64,000 nt of DNA. It comes from Paralithodes platypus (taxonomy: Eukaryota > Arthropoda > Malacostraca > Decapoda > Lithodidae). Position 1 is the stretch's first letter; the number at the start of each line of letters is the position of its first letter. Location: NCBI GenBank assembly GCA_032716605.1, contig CM064480.1:23709651-23773650 (forward strand). Reading direction: 5' to 3'. Under the pieces are notes generated by a model. It made no database searches. It was given only the letters and a program-made list of their open reading frames with translations, and was not told where the DNA came from. Positions 43,836 through 55,341 of the stretch are shown in pieces. Both the position numbers and the translations under genes were made by a program.

Positions 43836-44313
43836 TGAGATGCGGTCTCAGGATGATAAGACCGCATCTCTAGCTGCCACTAAACCTGCAGCCAACCCTA
43901 CTCCTGCCAGCCACCCTGCTCCTGCCCGCATCGCCCGCATATCAACGAGACAGGTGGGACACATAAGACCTGAATGGACTACACCAGCATACCCTGCCCA
44001 GCCAGCTTCTATGGCCCCTACCACCAGAGAGAAAAGTCAGAGGGGTAACTACGCTAAACACCCAGCTAGCCATCCTAGACTTCCCCAGCCTAATCAACCA
44101 GCTACAGGTGGTACTCCTTTATTTACCAACTTATCTTTCATCTCCCCCATCAAGGACTGCCAAACTGCTCCAGACTTTCACTCTCTATTCCCTAGTCAGC
44201 CATTTATATCACCCATCAAAACCCCTCAGGATCTTGCAGCCATCCAAGTCATGTCCTTTTCCCGGGCTAGGATAGCGCATAAACCAGCAGTTCAACCCAT
44301 GCAGCAGTTCTAA
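43836..44313 (+). pseudogene. LTR-resident C-terminal half of GypB ORF3 (copy 1)
   Basis: The frame runs from the first LTR codons to a stop at 44311-44313, giving about 158 residues after the LTR start. It is rich in Ala, Pro, Thr and Ser with basic patches and short hydrophobic turns (FISPIKD occurs once, FISPIKT once). In this solo position it has no proper start; any ATG would come from GypA flanking sequence. This copy keeps the longest open version of the tail. Confidence 0.6.
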
Positions 44314-44640
44314 ACCTTTTCTTATATAAATCATCCTGCACATGCCATTTCTCATCCACTTCCTCTCCCACCAGGAAGTGATCACCCCCATCTTATAACA
44401 GAATCTGCCCGGGGGCATCTAGCTACAAGGTACAGCCAGAGTCCAGGCACGCCACCCCCAGAGCTACAAGGACATATCCACCACGTGCCAACACCACCCC
44501 AGCGCCTTTGATCCTCTCAAGCCGGGCGCCTTAAGTAGGGGCAAGAAGATTGCCTTATACTCACCCAGCCTGGACATATTCTGAGTTGAGCAGCCACACC
44601 GAGCAGAGCTACATATCCTCCTCTCTTCACCACCACCACA

Positions 44641-45708
44641 ATGCCTCCCGCAACTTCCACACTCGTTGCCGGCACTGTAAAGTGGTTTAATGTGAAGAAG
44701 GGCTTTGGATTTATCACCAGGGACGACAACAGCACTGATATTTTTGTATACCACAAAAATATTAAGAAAAACAACCCCAGGAAGTCTGTACCCTCTCTAG
44801 GTGACGGAGAGAGGGTAGAATTCCACACCAAAACAGGGGCAAGAGGTCCTGAGGCCACTCTGGTCACAGGACCCAGGGGCAAAACAGTCAAGGGCTCACA
44901 TCATGCCCGAGACTTGAAGGAGAGGCAGGGTATTATGAAAAAGGTTGACAGACAAAAGAGCATGGACCTGCCTAATGATATATCAATTAAGATCGATATT
45001 ATCATCAGGACGGCCGTGGCTCTTGCTGGAGGAAACAACTCCCTCCTCCAGCAATACCTACCTGCCCTCCTTCAGGCCAACAATCTCCCAGGTATTCTTG
45101 TACCAGGAGGGTTGTTGGACAATGCCCAGAGGGGTCCTGTCAGACAGAGACCTACTCCACAGAGGCGCTTGACCATCAAAACGCCTCTAAACAGAAAAAC
45201 CTGTCCCCCTGGACCTGAAGCAGAAACTCCAGAAGCTGATCCTGTAGAAGCTACTGGAGGAGCTGCTGAAGAAACCAACTCAACTCCGACACCTGAAGCA
45301 GAAGAAGAAGAGGCGATGGAGGAGACCCCTGCAGTCAACACCAACCCACCTGCAGAGCCTCCTTCACCTCCTTCAAAACCAAAAAAAGGTGCCTCCATGC
45401 CCCTCATTGAAATCGAACCAGTGAGACAGGTAGAGAAGAAACCAGACACCCCCAAGACCCCTCACCAATTGTTCTTGGATATCTGCCTACCACACCTGAA
45501 TAAGGACCACAACATGACTATGAGTTATGCTTACGAGGACTGCGTCCCACCTGAATACAACGGATTCCTGAGCTACTGCATGTTGGACTGGAAGAAGGAA
45601 GGCTGCAATTGCTATTTTCACACAAAAGGCAAATACAACTACATCGAATGCAGCCTAACAGTGAAGCAAGCTCTGAAGCAAGGCTTCTCGGACCTCCCGA
45701 GGAAGTAA
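44641..45708 (+). CDS. Y-box type cold-shock-domain protein in GypB LTR (copy 1)
   Basis: This is an intact intronless frame of 355 residues with a strong start context (CACAATGCC). Residues 9-82 form a cold-shock domain: GTVKWFNVKKGFGFI includes RNP1 (KGFGFI), DIFVYH is RNP2, and KKNNPRK followed by GDGERVEF is the Y-box protein signature, not bacterial Csp or Lin28. Residue 37 is Tyr where the second copy and Y-box proteins have His. Residues 200-272 are Pro/Glu-rich with an acidic run. Residues 273-355 form a Cys/His-bearing C-terminal domain. Y-box domains bind RNA and single-stranded DNA. The gene lies in U3, 330 nt after the ORF3 stop and about 1.3 kb before the LTR TATA box. Confidence 0.9.
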   Translation: MPPATSTLVAGTVKWFNVKKGFGFITRDDNSTDIFVYHKNIKKNNPRKSVPSLGDGERVEFHTKTGARGPEATLVTGPRGKTVKGSHHARDLKERQGIMKKVDRQKSMDLPNDISIKIDIIIRTAVALAGGNNSLLQQYLPALLQANNLPGILVPGGLLDNAQRGPVRQRPTPQRRLTIKTPLNRKTCPPGPEAETPEADPVEATGGAAEETNSTPTPEAEEEEAMEETPAVNTNPPAEPPSPPSKPKKGASMPLIEIEPVRQVEKKPDTPKTPHQLFLDICLPHLNKDHNMTMSYAYEDCVPPEYNGFLSYCMLDWKKEGCNCYFHTKGKYNYIECSLTVKQALKQGFSDLPRK

Positions 45709-46148
45709 TATCACCACCACCACCCATCACCCTCACCAACACCTCATCACCAGCGGGCTATTAGTACGGGACTCCCAGTCAGGCCGGGAGGATAAATATA
45801 TGGCCTTAAATTCCCTACCCGTACAATAGCCCACAGTTCCAGCCTCTCAGCTCTCGACCCACTGCCTCCCTGGTCGGGTCCAGCCATCTTCGCAGTAATG
45901 CCAATCTCCCACTCAAGAAAACCATCAGGCAGCTCCAGTTAAGCCTGGACACCTTTTTCTCCTCCTAAAACTCACTTCATCCAACTAATTCTTGTCCTAT
46001 CCCCACTTCCCCCTAACCCCCTGTCACTACTCAATTTGACTTGACATGACATCAGTAACAAAGCTTGCCATTTGGTATTCTTTTGTTCAGGGTAAGAACA
46101 GCCAGAGATAGCTGGTGTTCAACTTGTTAGTTGTGTGCTGTGATCGAA

Positions 46149-46383
46149 GATCTACCAGGTCGGGTTCCCCCCATCAGGAAGAGGACTAGCTTGGGCAACC
46201 CACTTTGGGCTCCCCCTTTCTGGCCTTCGATGCGGTGCACAAACCAAGTACCAAAGGATTCCTACCTTGTTTTGTTCAAGGGATTATGAGGATAGTGTAG
46301 TAACTTTAGATCTACCAGATCGGGTTCCCCCCATCAGGAAGAGGACTAATTTTGGGCAACCCACTTTGGGCTCCCCTTTCTGG
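46149..46383. repeat. Pair of 75-bp direct repeats in GypB U3
   Basis: GATCTACCAGGTCGGGTTCC...CCCCTTTCTGG at 46149-46222 recurs at 46309-46383, 160 bp on. The same pair lies near 53845 and 54005 and near 61865 and 62030. The position between the CSD gene and the TATA box suggests upstream promoter elements. Confidence 0.7.
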
Positions 46384-47390
46384 ATTCTCATTTTACTGCA
46401 TGGTTCTGATAGTTCCACGAACTAGCAAGGAAGGAAGACACTTACCCTGACCCCCCTTAGACTACCTATAATGTCACTATCTAGACTGCTTGCAACTCTA
46501 GGTAGATCATTATGCTAGTCACCCTAACCCCCCAAACCTTGTAGCAGAACTCCAGCATATCCTTTGGGGATCACTGTACTGTGGGAGTGCAAGAGGAACC
46601 CGGTTGTCCCGTGGTAGGCACCAAGGTCTAAGGAATCATCTTGTGACTCACCCTGGACCAGTAGCTGGAGTCATCACACCCAGCCGCCCCCCCTGGACCA
46701 ACTTCCGGAGTCATCACGCCCAGCCGCCCTCCGAACTACTGGATCCTCCCTCGATCTACGGGACCTCCTCTTCACTACAGCTCTCCTTTAAGTGCTTTTG
46801 TATAGTTTATGGGTATAGAGTTGACTCAGGGTTGTGGTAGAAGTTATCTTCAGGGGTTCTCATTAACATTACATCTTGCGAGAGGTCTTTCTTCTCCCTA
46901 CTTAAATTGACGTTAATTAGCCCACTTGCCGGGACACATTATACATACCTATCAGGGGATCCTTATATACGCACCTTCCCGGGTTATTGGTCTCCCATAG
47001 CCCGACAGATGGGGCGTGCCTATATAAGACCCATAGCATCAAACACAAACACATATTTACACGTAATCTAGTTCCTTTGTATAACTTCTAGCCTAATTCA
47101 TTTAACATTCTGTCAGGTTCATAACTCGAATAGATTTCACTCTATCTCAGCTCCCGACGATTATTGCCTCAGCCTTCAGCACCTTGCTAGTACACAATTA
47201 GAGTTAAGGATTAATCTTTGCCAGGTGAGATCTAGCACACCTATAGTATTAATATCATTTGTGAGCCTTTCCGAGCCCACTTCATTGTTGATGACCACTT
47301 GGCCATTATTGCTTTAGAGTTAGTTAACGTCACTATATGCCGGGGACATCATTGCATGATCCAGACGGCATTTGCCATTACTGCACTCTT

Positions 47391-48394
47391 TATAGCGTCA
47401 TGGCGTCCCCCACCGAGGCCATCTTGGGCGGGGGGTACTTTAAAAATCCTGGGGGTCGGTATCTACCTCCTCCAGGGTTTCCTCGGTATCCTCTGAGGTC
47501 ATGCATGATAGGGGCTATTTCTCCAGTGTGCCTTTCCTCCATTTCTTCCTCTTGTCCCAACTCCTCTTCATTTACAGAAATGCGAGGAGTAAAGGTGCGA
47601 GGTTTGGCAGAGTCACGAATTTGATGGAGGGCACACTGAGCATTACAGGCAGGGAAATCATAGGGGATGATAATTACTAAGGTAGGGTTTTTACTTTGGT
47701 AGGTGTTGTAGGTTTTGTTCCGGTTGAAGATTCTGCGTGGCGGGGTAGGTTGGAACCGGGGTCTACCGGGTTGGGGCTTGCCGGAAGGGTAGGGGGGTCT
47801 GTTGTGGAAGGATGAGGATGGGTAGGCATTCTTGGAGTTTTGGTGGTCGGGGTGCTGCGGGTGTGTGGGAAACCTCTTGATTACAGCGATTTGGGTGGGT
47901 GCTTCTCTGCGCACGGCCAAAATACGTCGGATCGTGATGAGATCTTTTTGTTATCCGACGAAATCGTGCACACGGAAATGGTCTTTTACTGCTGAGGGCA
48001 ATATTGATACAAGGTTGACCAGAATCTGCTCTTGTTGGATTCTGGTCAATGTGGGGAAAGAAACTTTTATGTGTTGGGCGATCTTATTCACTGTGGCATC
48101 TAGATCGCCTTCGAATTTAGTGTCTTGGATACGGGTGTGGGCCACGAAAACGCCCAACGAAGGCTTAATGGCTTCTATCACTATTGGGTGAAATTCGTCC
48201 CATGTGAGAGCAGGGTGCACTTGGTAGGCAACCAGGGAAACGGCTTTTCCCAGGTGCGTTAATGTCACGGCTATTTTGTCTGCATCCGTGGTATAAACAA
48301 GGTCAAGTACGGGTTTCACTATGTCCATGAACGTTTCGATCTCGTAAGTTTCTCCATCATAATGTGGGATGGGAATGTGAGAACGGTGCGCCAT
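47391..48394 (-). pseudogene. GypA Gag in the duplicated block
   Basis: This repeats 39624-40617. A TAC to TAA change gives a stop at 47951-47953 after HDFVG. The CATG insertion in the C-terminus is shared with copy 2, as expected for a duplicate of it. The left end is fused to the truncated GypB LTR at 47390-47399. Confidence 0.85.
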
Positions 48395-48475
48395 GATGTT
48401 ATCGTGTTCTGGCTGTTCCAAACTTGCAATGTAATGCAACCTTTTATCCGAATCAAGAACCACCGCTGCCGCCAA

Positions 48476-51400
48476 TGTTATGCCCTGTTTTAATACATGA
48501 TTAACTTGGGTAATGTGAGTTCTAACTGACTGGGAATATAATGCTGCATGCACAATACAAGGTATGAGGAATAGAGAACACAAAATAAACACACGGTAAC
48601 AAGACACACGATCACGTTTATTTAAGAAGGTTAATAGGGAGCATAAGAAAGTATGAATACTCGTACAAGACAAATGATAGAAATGAACCGCTAGCATTAG
48701 TGGATCTGGATGGAGCCTAGTCTCCCACTTCCAACGTTCAGGTATACTCTTCTGATCACTGGTTTGGTTCGCAAGTTTATATACTGGAAGACCTCAATGT
48801 TACTTATAGATTCAATTTCACTAATTAGATTTATTACTGGCAGGTCTGGTGCACAAGTAGTAGTTCACAGACTAGAATTAGACATGCGTATGTTTTAGAG
48901 CACGGGAATTCTAGTAACCTCACGGGGGTACTGATCTAAGTTTTATATTCTTATGGCAGAAATACGTAGAACACAAATCAGTGGGCGAACGTTAGATATC
49001 ACTAGGGTTTTACTTCTATGTAATAATATCTGGATAAAGGTAATTACGAGAGTTAATGTCGCCTGTTAATTAATAAACACTGATACGCTTAGCACTTCCC
49101 AAATGGAATGGTTATATATGAATTACACTGGGCAAAGATATAGCCACTTCATAGAAAGATTAATAAGTGAATTTCTAATTAGTACTGTAACACATTAGTA
49201 CTAATAAAGTGAATCTTGGGTAGTATTTGGTTGGTCTGGTCCTGGTTATCTTGCGTCCGTGATGTTGGGGGTTAACGACTGGTTCCGCGGCCGTCCAGGT
49301 GGTCCATATGTAGGAAGTTCTCAAGACGGATCTCTTGGCGATCGTTGCTGGCTACACGCTTATATACCCACTGGTGTGTGTGAAGGTTATAAGGTGCATG
49401 TAGATTTCTTGTACGTGGACAGATGCTTCTATCTCAAATCTGCCACGGAGTCTGCCGGCTCTGGAATCTCAAATCTCAGGAACAACACAAGGGCAGAGCT
49501 AGAGATCAACTTAAGGGGGCCAGCCACTGGTTGGTGTCTATCTTTCAACTGATTTTACTGGGGGCTGGGGCTGGGTTTATAGGCTCGGTTTTGGACCCTG
49601 TAGGCCATAGGGATCTCGAGTCTTATGAAATTATTTGAGCTCTCAATAGATACGTGGACTCGGTAAGGTGGTGAGTACTGTTGTGGCACATGGCTATAGG
49701 GAGCCTTCATAATGTGATATAACTGAGCCTTAGTAAGAGGTACTACTTTGGCTATATTGGAAGTATTTAGGGGAGGGAGACTGGATCTACTTTGCGAGGA
49801 GGACTGGGCCAGCTGTGATAGGAGCGTCTCTCTTATATTACTCAGTCTTCATTCTATGGTATAGCTGAGGTGCTAATTTGATTATCCGAGTATGCAAAAA
49901 AGGTGAATGGGTTATTGTGGGTTAATAGAGGTTAGTAAAGGGGTTAGTCATGCATGGTTAGTTCATTGATAGGAAGAATTCCTGTGCTACCTGGCAATGA
50001 CCCGGAAGTCAAAACAGGGGTCAGGTATACCTCCGCAGGGGTGGGGGTCTCCCTTCTCGGGTGGGTAAAAAGGGGTAGCTGTGCGCCCTCTCTCCGGGAT
50101 GGTCGTCCGGCGGCTGTGGCTAGGGGCTTGCCATATCACAAGTGTTTGTAATAACCCTCTGTTTATGAGACAGATGTGGATGTTCTTAATACCAAAACCG
50201 AAGGTGCCTTGACTAGCTGGTTTAATCGGTTGGTTGTTAATTGTATGGCTTGCTGGATGTGGTGGAGACTGGGTTGCTAACTCTGCCACATTTATCTGGA
50301 AGTATGGCAATAGAAGTTAGTCACTGGCGAGGCGGCTAGCCTCGCACTGACTTTCATTGGGTGCAGGGTTGTGAATGGGTTGTGAGGGAATAGATGGCAT
50401 GCAAAGGGTTAGTAAAGTTCTAATGTTGTTCCGGCCTACTAAGGGAAGGTAGGCTGGATTGGAGTATATATATAAAAGGTTGGAGAGCGTTAGCAACAGA
50501 AAAATCAAGGATCTTCATGAGGTATGAGGGAGAGGCTAGGTCGGAAAAGAGTCGAGGAGCGCGAGGTGTTAATGAGAGGGAGAGAGTTCAGGGGGCTACG
50601 TGGAAGTTTGACCCTAAGGTCTCCGGGCGTGGGGGTGGCATTAGGCTACAGTTGATATTGGAGTTTGGGGGGAAATGACAGTGAAAGTACGTTAGCCAAA
50701 TGCTACCGGGGGATGAGCAAATACGGGGTGGTATATGAGTCTGGAAAAGATAGAATCATGTGGACTGTGGGGCTGTGGGGGAAAAGGAGGTTAACTATAG
50801 GTGTGTGCTTGAATGTGGATAAAGTAGGGAAAAACATGATGTATTATTACTCGTCAATACGATGGTTATGGATACTGTTACTCTGACACTATTTCTTGCT
50901 GGTCCAGTTGTTCCTGGGAGCTGCATTTTCTATGATATATACACCAAAGAAAACGACAGTTCGTAGGGTTAACTTCGGTATTGTTTCGTGGTGAAAGTGG
51001 TCGATACAATGGTAACAGAGGGTTGTATATACAATCCCTGGTTGGGGTAAGCATTAAGTTATAGCATGGTGGCTAACATCCTCAGTCATGGCTGTCTAAG
51101 TCTTACGGGAGTAATGGTTCTATATACACTGGTGTACCCGTGGGTATCGTAGTTTCTTATCAATTAGGACATGGGGTTGTTAACATACTACTTCTCGGAT
51201 GGAAGAACATACATAGATTTATGGGGGCGGTTGGTCTTCAGAAACTTAGTCTGGCAAGACAAGGTATTTTAAGGGGTGAACATATTATTTCTCGGATGGG
51301 AGAACATACATAGATTGATGGCTGTCTGAACTGGTTGTATTGGCTCAACCTAGGGACAGGGCATGGGTGTTTTAATATGAATGTGTATTCCTGTTCATCA

Positions 51401-51533
51401 TCATGTAGGTAGAGTCTGGCGGGTATGAGGTGTAGGACACAAAGCAAAATGGAGTAGTGTGGACTGTGGATACGAAGGAGGTGATTGGAAGACGTCTAAC
51501 AATTGTGGAAAAGTAAATGGAAGAGATGAACAC
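48476..51533 (-). mobile_element. GypA LTR in the duplicated block
   Basis: This repeats 40699-43835, with one fewer 96-bp VNTR unit (51188-51320), and is broken by GypB at the same base with the same AACAC (51529-51533). The TATA box is at 49359-49366 (minus). No gene is recognised within it. Confidence 0.85.
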
Positions 51534-51534
51534 T

Positions 51535-51568
51535 GAGATGCGGTCTCAGGATGATAAGACCGCATCTC
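51535..51568 (+). promoter_or_regulatory. LTR-terminal perfect hairpin
   Basis: GAGATGCGGTCT and AGACCGCATCTC form a perfect 12-bp stem with a 10-nt loop. Identical copies lie at the other LTR starts (43837-43870 and 61024-61057). Confidence 0.8.
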
Positions 51569-52337
51569 TAGCTGCCACTAAACCTGCAGCCAACCCTACT
51601 CCTGCCAGCCACCCTGCTCCTGCCCGCATCGCCCGCATATCAACGAGACAGGTGGGACACATAAGACCTGAATGGACTACACCAGCATACCCTGCCCAGC
51701 CAGCTTCTATGGCCCCTACCACCAGAGAGAAAAGTCAGAGGGGTAACTACGCTAAACACCCAGCTAGCCATCCTAGACTTCCCCAGCCTAATCAACCAGC
51801 TACAGGTGGTACTCCTTTATTTACCAACTTACCTTTCATCTCCCCCATCAAGGACTGCCAAACTGCTCCAGACTTTCACTCTCTATTCCCTAGTCAGCCA
51901 TTTATATCACCCATCAAAACCCTCAGGATCTTGCAGCCATCCAAGTCATGTCCTTTTCCCAGACTAGGATAGCGCATAAACCAGCAGTTCAACCCATGCA
52001 GCAGTTCTAAACCTTTTCTTATATAAATCATCCTGCACATGCCATTTCTCATCCACTTCCTCTCCCACCAGGAAGTGATCACCCCCATCTTATAACAGAA
52101 TCTGCCCGGGGGCATCTATCTACAAGGTACAGCCAGAGTCCAGGCGCGCCACCCCCAGAGCTACAAGGACATATCCACCACGTGCCAACACCACCCCAGC
52201 GCCTTTGATCCTCTCAAGCCGGGCGCCTTAAGTAGGGGCAAGAAGATTGCCTTATACTCACCCAGCCTGGACATATTCTGAGTTGAGCAGCCACACCGAG
52301 CAGAGCTACATATCCTCCTCTCTTCACCACCACCACA

Positions 52338-53405
52338 ATGCCTCCCGCAACTTCCACACTCGTTGCCGGCACTGTAAAGTGGTTTAATGTGAAGAAGGGC
52401 TTTGGATTTATCACCAGGGACGACAACAGCACTGATATTTTTGTACACCACAAAAATATTAAGAAAAACAACCCCAGGAAGTCTGTACCCTCTCTAGGTG
52501 ACGGAGAGAGGGTAGAATTCCACACCAAAACAGGGGCAAGAGGTTCTGAGGCCACTCTGGTCACAGGACCCAGGGGCAAAACAGTCAAGGGCTCACATCA
52601 TGCCCGAGACTTGAAGGAGAGGCAGGGTATTATGAAAAAGGTTGACAGACAAAAGAGCATGGACCTGCCTAATGATATATCAATTAAGATCGATATTATC
52701 ATCAGGACGGCCGTGGCTCTTGCTGGAGGAAACAACTCCCTCCTCCAGCAATACCTACCTGCCCTCCTTCAGGCCAACAATCTCCCAGGTATTCTTGTAC
52801 CAGGAGGGTTGTTGGACAATGCCCAGAGGGGTCCTGTCAGACAGAGACCTACTCCACAGAGGCGCTTGACCATCAAAGCGCCTCTAAACAGAAAAAACTG
52901 TCCCCCTGGACCTGAAGCAGAAACTCCAGAAGCTGATCCTGTAGAAGCTACTGGAGGAGCTGCTGAAGAAACCAACTCAACTCCGACACCTGAAGCAGAA
53001 GAAGAAGAGGCGATGGAGGAGACCCCTGCAGTCAACACCAACCCACCTGCAGAGCCTCCTTCACCTCCTTCAAAACCAAAAAAAGGTGCCTCCATGCCCC
53101 TCATTGAAATCGAACCAGTGAGACAGGTAGAGAAGAAACCAGACACCCCCAAGACCCCTCACCAATTGTTCTTGGATATCTGCCTACCACACCTGAATAA
53201 GGACCACAACATGACTATGAGTTATGCTTACGAGGACTGCGTCCCACCTGAATACAACGGATTCCTGAGCTACTGCATGTTGGACTGGAAGAAGGAAGGC
53301 TGCAATTGCTATTTTCACACAAAAGGCAAATACAACTACATCGAATGCAGCCTAACAGTGAAGCAAGCTCTGAAGCAAGGCTTCCCGGACCTCCCGAGGA
53401 AGTAA
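52338..53405 (+). CDS. Y-box type cold-shock-domain protein in GypB 5' LTR (copy 2)
   Basis: This intact 355-residue frame differs from the copy at 44641 at only a few residues. RNP2 here is DIFVHH, with the His usual for Y-box proteins, so this is the better preserved copy. RNP1 (KGFGFI) and the KKNNPRK signature are unchanged. The C-terminal domain (273-355) has Cys spaced as in CVPPEYNGFLSYC and CNCYFH. A TTAAGTAG-like element about 110 bp upstream might act as its own promoter. Alternatively, it could be made from an RNA that ends in the 3' LTR. The role in the element is not shown; RNA binding is inferred from the family. Confidence 0.9.
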   Translation: MPPATSTLVAGTVKWFNVKKGFGFITRDDNSTDIFVHHKNIKKNNPRKSVPSLGDGERVEFHTKTGARGSEATLVTGPRGKTVKGSHHARDLKERQGIMKKVDRQKSMDLPNDISIKIDIIIRTAVALAGGNNSLLQQYLPALLQANNLPGILVPGGLLDNAQRGPVRQRPTPQRRLTIKAPLNRKNCPPGPEAETPEADPVEATGGAAEETNSTPTPEAEEEEAMEETPAVNTNPPAEPPSPPSKPKKGASMPLIEIEPVRQVEKKPDTPKTPHQLFLDICLPHLNKDHNMTMSYAYEDCVPPEYNGFLSYCMLDWKKEGCNCYFHTKGKYNYIECSLTVKQALKQGFPDLPRK

Positions 53406-54717
53406 TATCACCACCACCACCCATCACCCTCACCAACACCTCATCACCAGCGGGCTATTACTACGGGACTCCCAGTCGGGCCGGGAGGATAAATATATGG
53501 CCTTAAATTCCCTACCCGTACAATAGCCCACAGTTCCAGCCTCTCAGCTCTCGACCCCCTGCCTCCCTGGTCGGGTCCAGCCGTCTTCGCAGTAATGCCA
53601 ATCTCCCACTCAAGAAAACCATCAGGCAGCTCCAGTTAAGCCTGGACGCCTTTTTCTCCTCCTAAAACTCACTTCATCCAACTAATTCTTGTCCTATCCC
53701 CACTTCCCCCTAACCCCCTGTCACTACTCAATTTGACTTGACATGACATCAGTAACAAAGCTTGCCATTTGGTATTCTTTAGTTCAGGGTAAGAACAGCC
53801 AGAGATAGCTGGTGTTCAACTTGTTAGTTGTGTGCTGTGATCGAAGATCTACCAGGTCGGGTTCCCTCCATCAGGAAGAGGACTAGCTTGGGCAACCCAC
53901 TTTGGGCTCCCCCTTTCTGGCCTTCGATGCGGTGCACAAACCAAGTACCAAAGGATTCCTACCTTGTTTTGTTCAAGGGATTATGAGGATAGTGTAGTAA
54001 CTTTAGATCTACCAGATCGGGTTCCCCCCATCAGGAAGAGGACTAATTTTGGGCAACCCACTTTGGGCTCCCCTTTCTGGATTCTCATTTTACTGCATGG
54101 TTGTGATAGTTCCACGAACTAGCAAGGAAGGAAGACACTTACCCTGACCCCCCTTAGACTACCTATAATGTCACTATCTAGACTGCTTGCAACTCTAGGT
54201 AGATCATTATGCTAGTCACCCTAACCCCCCAAACCTTGTAGCAGAACTCCAGCATATCCTTTGGGGATCACTGTACTGTGCGAGTGCAAGAGGAACCCGG
54301 TTGTCCCGTGGTAGGCACCAAGGTCTAAGGAATCATCTTGTGACTCACCCTGGACCAGTAGCTGGAGTCATCACACCCAGCCGCCCCCCCTGGACCAACT
54401 TCCGGAGTCATCACGCCCAGCCGCCTTCCGGACTACTGGATCCTCCCTCGATCTACGGGCCCTCCTCTTCACTACAGCTCTCCTTTAAGTGCTTTTGTAT
54501 AGTTTATGGGTATAGAGTTGACTCAGGGTTGTGGTAGAAGTTATCTTCAGGGGTTCTCATTAACATTACGTCTTGCGAGAGGTCTTTCTTCTCCCTACTT
54601 AAATTGACGTTAATTAGCCCACTTGCCGGGACACATTATACATACCTATCAGGGGATCCTTATATACGCACCTTCCCGGGTTATTGGTCTCCCATAGCCC
54701 GACAGAGGGGGCGTGCC

Positions 54718-54725
54718 TATATAAG
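54718..54725 (+). promoter_or_regulatory. TATA box of GypB LTR
   Basis: TATATAAG is conserved at 47021-47028 and 62739-62746. Start of transcription is expected about 30 bp downstream. Confidence 0.7.
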
Positions 54726-55335
54726 ACCCATAGCATCAAACACAAACACATATTTACACGTAATCTAGTTCCTTTGTATAGCTTCTAGCCTAATTCATTT
54801 AACATTCTGTCAGGTTCATAACTCGAATAGATTTCACTCTATCTCAGCTCCCGACGATTATTGCCTCAGCCTTCAGCACCTTGCTAGTACACAATTAGAG
54901 TTAAGGATTAATCTTTGCCAGGTGAGATCTAGCACACCTATAGTATTAATATCATTTGTGAGCCTTTCCGAGCCCACTTCATTGTTGATGACCACTTGGC
55001 CATTATTGCTTTAGAGTCAGTTAACGTCACTATATGCCGGGGACATCATTGCATGATCCAGACGGCATTTGCCATTACTGCACTCTTGTCTTTTGTTGAG
55101 ATTCCTCTCTGAGATCTATTTGGGTAGGAGGTGTACCTCCACCATTTTGGATACCTTATAATTGTATCCTAGGAGTATTAGTATTACCTTGAGTCCGGAC
55201 CCATTGTCCGACTCATATTGCTTATTTGATAACCTTATTATTGTATGTCTTAATTATTCTTATTGTTGTTGATGATCTCCAGGTTACAGGTATAAAATAT
55301 ATGTCTTGCTCCTCCATGAACCAGGTGTTAAACTG

Positions 55336-55341
55336 AATAAA
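55336..55341 (+). terminator. Polyadenylation signal of GypB LTR
   Basis: AATAAA lies downstream of the TATA box and about 140 bp before the LTR end. The 3' LTR copy is at 63356-63361. Confidence 0.6.

Larger units (their letters stand above)
43836..47390 (+). mobile_element. Truncated GypB LTR (duplicated block)
   Basis: It starts TGAGATGCGG after AACAC and matches 51534-55078 closely. It stops at GCACTCTT (47390) and, after about eight filler bases, continues into the GypA gag-pol junction. It therefore lacks the end of R and all of U5. It keeps the CSD gene, the TATA box at 47021-47028 and the 34-bp terminal hairpin. Confidence 0.85.

Noticed and set aside
44641..45708. CSD gene as a bacterial cold-shock gene or contamination
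   Set aside because: The KKNNPRK and GDGERVEF pattern is that of eukaryotic Y-box proteins, and the gene is inside an LTR repeated in the window.
46604..46840. 78-codon frame present in all three GypB LTRs (also 54301-54537 and 62322-62558)
   Set aside because: It starts with a non-ATG codon, spans two copies of a short internal repeat and has no recognisable domain; openness in near-identical copies is not evidence of coding.
47391..47920. Frame joining Gag to extra C-terminal residues at 47390 as a fusion gene
   Set aside because: The extension is the out-of-frame gag-pol junction after the CATG insertion plus duplication breakpoint sequence.
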